Shown piece by piece: positions 1 to 9,422 of a stretch of DNA of 12,783 nt (position 1 is the first letter of the stretch; each line of letters opens with the position of its first letter). A program made the position numbers and the translations under genes. The stretch lies in contig JACQPF010000134.1 in assembly GCA_016207625.1 (NCBI GenBank), forward strand, positions 1 through 12,783, written 5' to 3'. This DNA comes from Elusimicrobiota bacterium (lineage in GTDB: Bacteria; Elusimicrobiota; Elusimicrobia; FEN-1173). The notes beneath the pieces were generated by a model. The model made no database searches, was not told the DNA's origin, and saw only the letters and a list, made by a program, of their open reading frames with translations.

Positions 1-524
1 GGACTGTGGTGCGCTTGAAGGGGGGAGACCCCATGATTTTTGGGCGCGGCGGGGAGGAGTTGGAACACCTCCGGGCGAAAAAGATAGACGTGGAGGTCGT
101 TCCGGGCGTGAGCGCGGCCAACGCCGCCGCCGCGGCCTGCCGAATTCCCTTGACGATGCGCGGAGTGTCCCGCTCGGTCACCATCCGCACCGCGCACGGC
201 GCATCCCAGGCCGAGCCCCGGGCGGAGGAGCAGTCGCCCATTCAGGGCGCCGACTGTCCTCGAAGCTCTGCGAAGAGGGAAGAGGAGGGCACGCTGGTCT
301 ATTACATGGTGGCCTCCCGCTTGGCGGAGCTTTCGGGGACCCTCATCACGCAAGGGCTCGACCCTAAAACACCGGCCGTCCTCATCCGCAACATCAGCCG
401 GCCGGATGAGAAAACGGTCCGGACAACGCTGAAGGGCATGGCGCGCCTGCGCTTGGCCTCACCCGTCACCCTCATCCTCGGAGAAGTCGCAAAACGGAGC
501 CTGGAAGCGGTTTTGCGGATATGA
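1..524 (+). CDS. cobA: Uroporphyrinogen-III C-methyltransferase (SUMT), 3' part, cut by the window edge
   Basis: The enzyme transfers two methyl groups from S-adenosylmethionine to uroporphyrinogen III to give precorrin-2, the branch point to siroheme, cobalamin and heme d1; it is cytosolic. The frame is open from base 3 and gives 173 residues, while the family is about 250, so roughly the first 80 residues lie outside the window. Visible signatures are VRLKGGDP with the following GRGGEE (SAM-binding region of the tetrapyrrole methylase fold), EVVPGVSAANAAAAA, IPLTMRGVSRSVT, GTLVYYM and a C-terminal SPVTLILGEV. The linker between the TAHG segment (bases 189-200) and GTLVYYM (from base 288) is long, charged and lacks the usual Asp-Trp motif. 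It ends without a HemD domain, so this part is not a C-terminal CobA-HemD fusion. The next gene starts 82 bases downstream on the same strand, so cotranscription is possible. The family call is firm; the pathway branch is not determined. Confidence 0.9.
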   Translation, partial: TVVRLKGGDPMIFGRGGEELEHLRAKKIDVEVVPGVSAANAAAAACRIPLTMRGVSRSVTIRTAHGASQAEPRAEEQSPIQGADCPRSSAKREEEGTLVYYMVASRLAELSGTLITQGLDPKTPAVLIRNISRPDEKTVRTTLKGMARLRLASPVTLILGEVAKRSLEAVLRI

Positions 525-595
525 TAATCTAAAAGTACACAACGAAGTTCCTTCCTTCTCATTCGTCAATCTTTCTACTGATTTCGTTGCCAACC

Positions 596-601
596 AGGAG
601 G
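596..601 (+). promoter_or_regulatory. Ribosome binding site AGGAGG for the TTG-started VKOR-family gene
   Basis: A perfect AGGAGG stands 5 bases before TTG at 607-609. There is no ATG or GTG in frame nearby that keeps such spacing, so this site decides the unusual TTG start. Confidence 0.75.
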
Positions 602-606
602 ATCCC

Positions 607-1155
607 TTGAATCAGGCCGCCGATCCTGATGCGCCTCCGGGATGGAGCTGCAATCCTTCTGCCTGGCCGGAACGCGCTCCCATCGTGGCCCTGGCCCTGC
701 TGGGTTTTGTCATCGCGCTCTATTTGGCCCTTTATCAATGGCGGATGGTGGAAGACGTATGGGAGCCCTTCTTTGGAGACGGGAGCCTGATCATTTTGGA
801 TTCCCCGGTCTCGCACCTCTTTCCGGTCCCCGACGCCGCCCTGGGCGCCCTTGGGTATCTCTTGGCCGCCGCCGCGGGGGCCGCCGGGGGCCGCCGGCGT
901 TGGCAGACCATGCCCTGGATGGTGGCCCTGTTTGGCATCGCCGAGGGGCTTTTGGGCGTGATGAGCCTCCTGCTCGTCATCTTGCAGCCGGTGCTGTTCG
1001 ACGCCTGGTGCACGCTCTGCCTGGCCTCAAGCGTGGTGTCCGCGGCCATGATCGGCCCGGCGACAGATGAGATCTTGGCCAGCCTTCAGTTTTTATTGAG
1101 GGAAAAAGGGAGAGGGCGCTCGTTTTGGCGGGCCTTTTGGGGCGCAAGAGAATAA
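607..1155 (+). CDS. Vitamin K epoxide reductase (VKOR) family integral membrane protein
   Basis: 182 residues starting at TTG, chosen because of the AGGAGG 5 bases upstream. Four hydrophobic segments are visible at about residues 24-44, 77-95, 102-127 and 129-150. The fourth carries C135-T-L-C138, the CxxC redox centre of VKOR proteins, and the segment SHLFPVPDAALGALGYL (69-85) matches the region of VKOR before and in its second helix. Bacterial VKORs use quinone to reoxidise thiol-disulfide oxidoreductases in disulfide formation. Unlike typical members, the loop before SHLFPVP has no cysteine; the only other cysteine is C15 near the N-terminus. Substrate shuttling by the usual four-cysteine relay is therefore doubtful. 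No DsbA- or thioredoxin-like domain is fused or adjacent. It follows the SUMT gene on the same strand and ends 9 bases from the convergent epimerase stop. I am fairly sure of the family, not of the activity. Confidence 0.75.
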   Translation: MNQAADPDAPPGWSCNPSAWPERAPIVALALLGFVIALYLALYQWRMVEDVWEPFFGDGSLIILDSPVSHLFPVPDAALGALGYLLAAAAGAAGGRRRWQTMPWMVALFGIAEGLLGVMSLLLVILQPVLFDAWCTLCLASSVVSAAMIGPATDEILASLQFLLREKGRGRSFWRAFWGARE

Positions 1156-1164
1156 GAGTGCCAA

Positions 1165-2265
1165 TCAGGGAGACGCCGGCACGGCCCGCCGGCGGGACTT
1201 TTTTTTCAGCCAGGAAGGGGGTTCCAATCCGTTTTCTTCATACCAGCGCGGCGGGTCCTCTTTCAAGAAGGAGATCATTTTCGGCAAGGTTCCCGCGAGA
1301 GAGCGTTTCGGTTCCCAGCCCAGCAGGCGGCGTGCCCGAGTGATGTCGAGAGCGTAGTGGTCGTCGGCGATGTCCGCCATCCAGGGCTTGATGAAAACAT
1401 CGCGCGATTTCAGCAGGCGAGTCTGAACCGAGATGCCCGCTTTGGCCAGAGTCTTTGGGATCCGATAGGTCTTCCAGGGTTCATGGTAGATCAGGCGGCC
1501 GATGGCCTGCTGGAGCGTTCCGTAGCTCAGCGTGTCGGGTTCTCCGATCAGGAGCGGCAGTTCCGGAGGCAGTTGCGCCCGCCGTTTCACCAGGCTGACG
1601 AAGGCGTCCACCAGGTCGTCGAGATGCATGAACGATTGGCCGTGGGAGAGGTTCCCGGGGAACAGGTAACTCATGAACATCCGTTCGTAGATGCGTCGGA
1701 TCTGGTGCGCCAGGGGCAGGGAATGGCAGGCGTCGTCATACACGCCTGAAATGCGGAACAGCACCGCCGGGACGTCGCCGCGCTCTTTGAGGAGGAGCCG
1801 TTCGGCCTTGTCTTTGGAGAGAGGGTAGGCCCATTTCGGCTTGATGGGCCAGTTTTCGTCGATGCGTTCCCCCGGCCGGCACGGCGCATGGACCAGCATG
1901 GTGCTGGCGAAGATGAACTGCTCCACGTGGAACGGCCGCAAGGCGCGCAGGAGCCGTTCCGTGCCGCGGACGGTGATTTTTTCATACTGGGGGCTGGACT
2001 CGCCGGAGAAATCGTAGTACGCGGCCAAGTGGATGACCGAGGCGATCCGTTCTCCGTAGCGCTCGCGCACCAGGCTCATCGCCTGGCGCACGCTGTCATC
2101 GGAGCCGAGGTCGAACGCGACGCAATCGACGGAGGGCGGCGGGTGCGGCGGTCCGGCCCGGTCAAAGCCGACGGTTTGGTATTCCTCCGAGAGACGTTGA
2201 GACAAAGGATAGCCGATCAATCCGCTGCTGCCGGTCATAAGGATGAGTTCTCTTCCGGAATTCAT
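1165..2265 (-). CDS. NAD(P)-dependent epimerase/dehydratase (extended short-chain dehydrogenase)
   Basis: 366 residues, typical of extended SDRs. The Rossmann dinucleotide site TGSSGLIG is at 11-18, followed by an acidic residue after the second strand (FDRAG, D35), which favours NAD over NADP. SVIHLAA (76-82) and FASTMLVHA (119-127, supplying the Ser/Thr of the active site) lead to the catalytic YPLSK (Y147, K151). After that come FRISGVYDD and a C-terminal substrate domain ending DITRARRLLGWEPKRSL, a common ending in sugar-nucleotide epimerases and related enzymes. The substrate cannot be read from the sequence. The start is ATG at 2265, with AGGAGG (CCTCCT on the plus strand at 2271-2276) five bases upstream. 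The last 13 residues are strongly basic (KKKSRRR) and coincide with the terminator-like hairpin. It is divergent from the permease gene, so it is probably its own transcription unit. Confidence 0.85.
   Translation of the reverse strand: MNSGRELILMTGSSGLIGYPLSQRLSEEYQTVGFDRAGPPHPPPSVDCVAFDLGSDDSVRQAMSLVRERYGERIASVIHLAAYYDFSGESSPQYEKITVRGTERLLRALRPFHVEQFIFASTMLVHAPCRPGERIDENWPIKPKWAYPLSKDKAERLLLKERGDVPAVLFRISGVYDDACHSLPLAHQIRRIYERMFMSYLFPGNLSHGQSFMHLDDLVDAFVSLVKRRAQLPPELPLLIGEPDTLSYGTLQQAIGRLIYHEPWKTYRIPKTLAKAGISVQTRLLKSRDVFIKPWMADIADDHYALDITRARRLLGWEPKRSLAGTLPKMISFLKEDPPRWYEENGLEPPSWLKKKSRRRAVPASP
1174..1206 (+). terminator. Putative rho-independent terminator, inside the convergent epimerase gene
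   Basis: CGCCGGC (1174-1180) can pair with GCCGGCG (1188-1194), giving a 7-bp all-GC stem and a 7-base loop, followed after four bases by eight consecutive T (1199-1206). It lies 18 bases after the VKOR-family stop, in the right orientation to end plus-strand transcripts. On the other strand the same bases encode the Lys/Arg-rich C-terminal tail of the epimerase. No folding energy was calculated. Confidence 0.5.
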
Positions 2266-2300
2266 ACGCGCCTCCTGACCGAATGAGGGGGGATGATGGC
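2266..2300. promoter_or_regulatory. 35-bp divergent intergenic region carrying both Shine-Dalgarno sites
   Basis: The minus-strand AGGAGG for the epimerase (2271-2276) and the plus-strand GAGGGGGG for the permease (2285-2292) fill this gap. There is no room for two complete promoters, so at least one -35/-10 pair must lie within the opposite gene's 5' coding region. I looked for -10/-35 pairs on both strands and found none I would defend. Confidence 0.5.
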
Positions 2301-3329
2301 ATGATGAAAGATCCGATATCTATATTTTACACACTTTCGCGCCCCCTTGTTCTTATTGAGGCGACGATCCTGCTGATCCTCTCGCTCTACACCCTCCACG
2401 CGGCCCGCGTCCTCCTCATCCCGTTGACGTTGGCGTTCTTGCTGCATTTGCTGTTCATGCCTCTGTTGCGAACGCTGAAGAAAGCCCGCATTCGGACGGA
2501 GGTGGGCGCCGGGTTGATCCTGGCCGTCCTGATCGGCGTCTTCACGGCCGGGGCCTGGCAGCTCTCCAAGCCCGCCGCCGAATGGCTTGAAAAACTTCCG
2601 CAGACGCTGGGGCAGATGGAGAAGAAAGTCCGCCGGTTCCGCATGCCGATGGACCCGGTCAGCCGGACGACGGAACAGGTGGAGCGCAAGGCGGCGGGAG
2701 TCGGCGGAAGCCTCGTTGCGGGGGCGGGCCTCACGGTGGTCTTTCTCTACTTCATGCTCGCTTATCGGGACAGGACCTTGGCGAACGTCATCGACAGTTT
2801 TCCGCCGGCCTGGAAAAACGAGCGCCTGCCGGGGATCATCGACGATCTTGAGAAACAGGTCTCAAAATACCTGCTGACCATCACCTTCGTCAACATCGGT
2901 TTGGGCGTCACAGAGGGGTTGGTGATGCTCCTGGTCGGCATGCCGAACCCTGCGCTCTGGGGAGTCATGGCCGGCCTGATGAATTTCATCCCTTATCTCT
3001 GCGACGTGTTCGGTACGTCGCTGGTGGCGATGGTGGCGATGTTCACTTTCGACAGCCCCGGCCGGGTCCTCCTCGCCACGGGGGCGTTCTACGTCGTGAC
3101 GGTCTCGGAGGGAAGCCTGCTCGTCCCCATGATCGTCGGGCACCGGTTCGCTCTGAACCCTCTCATCCTTTTCCTTTGGCTGATTTTTTGGGGCTGGATG
3201 TGGGGGGTCCCCGGAGCCATCATGGCGGTTCCGATGTTGGCCATCCTGAAAATCCTCTGCGACAACATCCCGACCCTGGCGAGGATCGGGAAACTGCTGG
3301 GCCTGTCCCCAAGGCAGGACAGGTCCTGA
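2301..3329 (+). CDS. AI-2E family (PerM/UPF0118) membrane transporter
   Basis: 342 residues from ATG at 2301. The in-frame ATG at 2283 would put the GAGGGGGG site (2285-2292) inside the gene, whereas 2301 stands 8 bases after it. About eight hydrophobic segments are visible: two near the N-terminus (16-58), one at 69-89, one at 138-155, and a dense C-terminal block from 191 to 320. The family-typical stretches are GMPNPALWGVMAGLMNFIPYL (213-233), EGSLLVPMIVGHRF (270-283) and WGVPGAIMAVPMLAILK (301-317). The region between the third and fourth segments is soluble and fairly short. Members include exporters proposed for autoinducer-2 and some sodium/proton antiporters; nothing here tells which solute is moved. 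Residue 234 is Cys where many relatives have Gly after IPYL. It is followed by cydA 63 bases downstream on the same strand, but has no known functional tie to it. Confidence 0.85.
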   Translation: MMKDPISIFYTLSRPLVLIEATILLILSLYTLHAARVLLIPLTLAFLLHLLFMPLLRTLKKARIRTEVGAGLILAVLIGVFTAGAWQLSKPAAEWLEKLPQTLGQMEKKVRRFRMPMDPVSRTTEQVERKAAGVGGSLVAGAGLTVVFLYFMLAYRDRTLANVIDSFPPAWKNERLPGIIDDLEKQVSKYLLTITFVNIGLGVTEGLVMLLVGMPNPALWGVMAGLMNFIPYLCDVFGTSLVAMVAMFTFDSPGRVLLATGAFYVVTVSEGSLLVPMIVGHRFALNPLILFLWLIFWGWMWGVPGAIMAVPMLAILKILCDNIPTLARIGKLLGLSPRQDRS

Positions 3330-3336
3330 AGGCAGG
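3302..3336 (+). repeat. Hairpin and short direct repeats at the end of the permease gene, upstream of cydA
   Basis: CCTGTCC (3302-3308) can pair with GGACAGG (3317-3323) across an 8-base loop. Overlapping it is a second palindrome, CAGGAC-AG-GTCCTG (3315-3328), so two alternative pairings exist. AAGGCAGG occurs twice, at 3311-3318 and 3329-3336, flanking the palindrome. No T run follows, so it does not look like an intrinsic terminator. It sits 57 bases before the cydA start and could be an operator or transcript element, or chance in GC-rich DNA. Confidence 0.35.
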
Positions 3337-3366
3337 TTGTGCGTCCGAGGCAAAAATTGCAAAATA
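3337..3366 (+). promoter_or_regulatory. Weak candidate sigma-70 promoter for cydAB
   Basis: TTGTGC (3337-3342) and AAAATA (3361-3366) are 18 bases apart, with TG one base before the latter as in an extended -10. The match to consensus is poor. The only supporting feature is that this is the most A/T-rich spot between the permease and cydA. No FNR-type TTGAT-N4-ATCAA site is present in the gap. Confidence 0.25.
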
Positions 3367-3381
3367 TAGGTCCGTTATGGA

Positions 3382-3388
3382 GAGGTGA
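3382..3388 (+). promoter_or_regulatory. Ribosome binding site that decides the cydA GTG start
   Basis: GAGGTGA at 3382-3388 stands just before GTG at 3393-3395, and the CydA homology begins immediately after it. The in-frame ATG at 3339 would add 18 residues with no counterpart in CydA. Confidence 0.7.
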
Positions 3389-3392
3389 CTTC

Positions 3393-4697
3393 GTGAGCAA
3401 CCTGTTGGCCGCCCGGCTGTTGATGGCGCTTTCCTTGATTTTCCACATCCTTTTCGCTTGCGCGGGAATGGCCATGCCCCTCCTCATGGTCATCGCCGAG
3501 GGGTTATGGCTGAAGACGCGCCGGGAGGAATACCTCGTCCTCGCCAAACAATGGGCCAAGGGGGTGGCCGTCCTGTTCGCCGTGGGAGCGGTTTCGGGCA
3601 CGGTCCTTTCCTTTGAGCTGGGCCTGCTTTGGCCCCGCTTCATGGCGTTCGCGGGTCCTGTCATCGGCATGCCGTTTTCCCTGGAAGGCTTCGCGTTCTT
3701 CCTGGAAGCCATCTTCCTCGGGATTTACCTCTACGGTTGGAAGCGGGTCCCCGCCCGCGCGCATTGGCTCTCCGGCGTCGGCGTCTCCGTCTTCGGCGCG
3801 ATGTCGGGGGTCCTCGTCGTCACCGCCAACGCCTGGATGAACTCCCCGGAAGGTTTTGAGATATTGAACGGCGAAGCGGCAAACATCAGTCCCTTCGCGG
3901 CCATGTTCAATTCCGCCGCTTTGACGGAATGCCTTCACAGCACCCTTTCCGCCTTCGCCGCCATCGGGTTCGCCGCCGCGGCCATCCACGCGTACATGCT
4001 CTTGAAGGACCGCGCGAACCTGTTCCACCGGCGGGCCTACGCCATCGCGCTCGCCGTCGGAGGCGCGGCGGCGCTCCTCATGCCCCTCACGGGGGATCTG
4101 AGCGCCAAACACCTGGCCCGTCGTCAGCCCGTGAAGTTCGCCGCCATGGAAGGGCAATGGGAGACCCAAAAGGGCGCCCCGCTGCGCCTCGGAGGCTGGC
4201 CGGATGAAAAACGCGAGGAGACCCGCTATGCCCTCGAGATCCCCTACGGTTTGAGCTTCCTCGCCACCCTGAACCCCCATGCGGAAATTAAAGGCCTGAA
4301 AGAAGTTCCCCCGGAAGACCGGCCCCCGGTGGGCCTCGTGCACCTGGCGTTCCAGGCGATGGTGGCCGCCGGTTTCGCCATGATGGCGGTGGCGCTTTTG
4401 GGCGGAGGGCTGGCTTGGAAACGCAGGCGATTGCCGGACGCGCGTTGGTATTTATGGCTGGTGACCTTGTCCGGCCCGTTGGGTTTCATCGCCGTGGAGG
4501 CGGGCTGGACGGTCACCGAAGTGGGCCGACAACCTTGGACCATTTCCAAAATCATGCGGACTTCCGAAGCCGTCACGCCCATGCCCTGGCTGGTGGCGCC
4601 GTTCGTCGTCTTCACGTTTCTCTATCTTTTCTTGGCGGTGCTCGTCGTTGTTCTTCTCCGCCGCCAAGTGATTCAGAGCCCGAATGTTCCCGCTTGA
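3393..4697 (+). CDS. cydA: Cytochrome bd quinol oxidase subunit I (short-Q-loop type)
   Basis: 434 residues from GTG. This subunit binds quinol and the three hemes of the cytoplasmic-membrane oxidase that reduces oxygen to water. Matches to E. coli heme and proton-path residues: H18 in IFHILF (His19), E98 and E105 in LEGFAFFLE (Glu99/Glu107), H181 in ECLHS (His186), M323 in FQAMV (Met393), E376 in TEVGRQPW (Glu445). The quinol-loop residues K248 and E253 in QPVKFAAMEGQWET match Lys252 and Glu257, so quinol rather than another donor is expected. The insert that lengthens the E. coli Q loop, between GLKEV and the FQAM helix, is absent, hence the short type. Oddities: the two TM3 glutamates are 7 residues apart instead of 8, and the residue matching Arg391 is Q321. 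The gene overlaps cydB by 14 bases; no cydX or cydDC is present in the window. Confidence 0.95.
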   Translation: MSNLLAARLLMALSLIFHILFACAGMAMPLLMVIAEGLWLKTRREEYLVLAKQWAKGVAVLFAVGAVSGTVLSFELGLLWPRFMAFAGPVIGMPFSLEGFAFFLEAIFLGIYLYGWKRVPARAHWLSGVGVSVFGAMSGVLVVTANAWMNSPEGFEILNGEAANISPFAAMFNSAALTECLHSTLSAFAAIGFAAAAIHAYMLLKDRANLFHRRAYAIALAVGGAAALLMPLTGDLSAKHLARRQPVKFAAMEGQWETQKGAPLRLGGWPDEKREETRYALEIPYGLSFLATLNPHAEIKGLKEVPPEDRPPVGLVHLAFQAMVAAGFAMMAVALLGGGLAWKRRRLPDARWYLWLVTLSGPLGFIAVEAGWTVTEVGRQPWTISKIMRTSEAVTPMPWLVAPFVVFTFLYLFLAVLVVVLLRRQVIQSPNVPA

Positions 4698-5665
4698 GGC
4701 TTGGATCGCCATCGCCATCTTCGCGGCCTTGATGGTTTATTCCCTGACGGGAGGCGCCGATTTCGGGGGAGGCGTGTGGGACCTGTTCGCCGCCGGGCCC
4801 CGCGCCGCCCGGCAGAGGGACGCCATCGCGCGGGCCTTGAGCCCCATTTGGGAAGCCAACCACGTGTGGCTGATCGTCGTCATGGTTCTCCTTTTCGTGG
4901 CTTTCCCCAAGGCTTTCGCGGACATCGGCATCGCCTTGCACATCCCGTTGGCCGTGATGCTCATCGGCATCGTCATGCGGGGATCGGCTTTTGCCTTCCG
5001 CAGTTACACGGGCCCGTCCGGGGATCCTTTCCGCCGATGGAGCTTGCTGTTCGCCGTCGCCAGCACCGTGACGCCCATCATGCTCGGCGTGTCGGTGGGC
5101 GCGGTGGCCGGCGGCCGCCTCCGCGCGGGAGCGGGAGGCTCCCTCGCGGATTTTTTCTCGTCTTGGCTGGCGCCGTTTCCGTTCGTCCTGGGGGTCTTTG
5201 CTTTGACGTTGTTCGCTTTCGTGGCGGCTGTCTATTTGACGCTGGAAACGGATTCCGTCGATTTGAAGGAGGATTTTCGCCGGCGGGCGCTTGTTTCGGG
5301 CGTGGCGGTCGGCGTCATGGCTTGGACGAGCTTTTTCATGGCCAAAAAGGGAGCGCCCCTGATCCATCAAGGCTTAAGCGCGGCACCGTGGGCTCTGCCG
5401 TTCCATCTCGTCACGGGCGCGGCGGCCCTGGGGGTTTTCGGCTGCCTTTGGAAGAGGCGGTATCGCGCCGCGCGGGTCCTCGTGGTGGTCCAGGCGGCGC
5501 TCATCATTTGGGGTTGGGGAATGGCGCAGTTCCCCTTCGTCATCGTGCCGGATTTGACGGTGGCGAACGCGGCGGCTCCCGAGTCGGTTCTGCGCCCCGT
5601 CCTTTGGGCTCTCTTGGCGGGGAGCGCCTTGGTCGTCCCCTCCTTCTGGTATCTCTATTTCGTTT

Positions 5666-5694
<29 letters not shown>
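4684..5694 (+). CDS. cydB: Cytochrome bd quinol oxidase subunit II
   Basis: 336 residues, partner of CydA in the membrane oxidase. Family marks: GGADFGGGVWDL (23-34), SPIWEANHVWLI (53-64), MRGSAFAFRSY (98-108), the AQFPFVIVPDLT stretch (281-292) and a final helix ending in a basic tail. About eight to nine hydrophobic segments are seen. The start ATG at 4684 lies inside the end of cydA, giving a 14-base overlap in another frame with only a weak Shine-Dalgarno, which points to translational coupling and balanced subunit synthesis. The last 29 bases overlap the end of the convergent hybrid kinase gene. There is no room after it for a cydX-type small subunit on the same strand. Confidence 0.95.
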
Positions 5695-9277
<3,583 letters not shown>

Positions 9278-9361
9278 TCGGATCTCCGAAGCTCAAGGAT
9301 GGCTGAAGTAAAAAGGAAAACTGAGAGGAATCCTCGCGGGAAACGATGCCCTATACCAACT

Positions 9362-9393
9362 ATTATCCTAGCATATCCAAAAAAATGTTTTAA
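9362..9393 (-). promoter_or_regulatory. A/T-rich upstream region of the kinase gene, weak promoter candidate
   Basis: Within the 145-bp gap (9278-9422) the minus strand has GATAAT (9362-9367), with TTAAAA (9388-9393) 20 bases upstream, longer than the ideal spacer. Another -10-like TATGCT lies between. The rest of the gap shows no clear hairpin-plus-T terminator for the upstream acyl-CoA synthetase gene, so read-through into the kinase is also possible. Confidence 0.2.
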
Positions 9394-9422
9394 GACGGGG
9401 AAGTCGGGTGCGGGCCGGCGCG

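Noticed and set aside
3302..3323. Hairpin at the permease 3' end as an intrinsic terminator
   Set aside because: No T run follows the stem on the plus strand, so it was listed as a repeat/structure only.
3339..3392. Upstream ATG at 3339 as the cydA start
   Set aside because: It adds 18 residues with no CydA counterpart and has no Shine-Dalgarno; the GTG at 3393 has GAGGTGA directly before it.
3504..4343. A 279-codon minus-strand open frame opposite cydA
   Set aside because: CydA is certain from its heme ligands; the opposite frame has a charged, Gly/Glu-rich translation with no membrane or domain features.
9394..9422. Terminator after the acyl-CoA synthetase gene on the minus strand
   Set aside because: T7 is present further on, but the only stem before it is about three base pairs (GAC/GTC); too weak to call.
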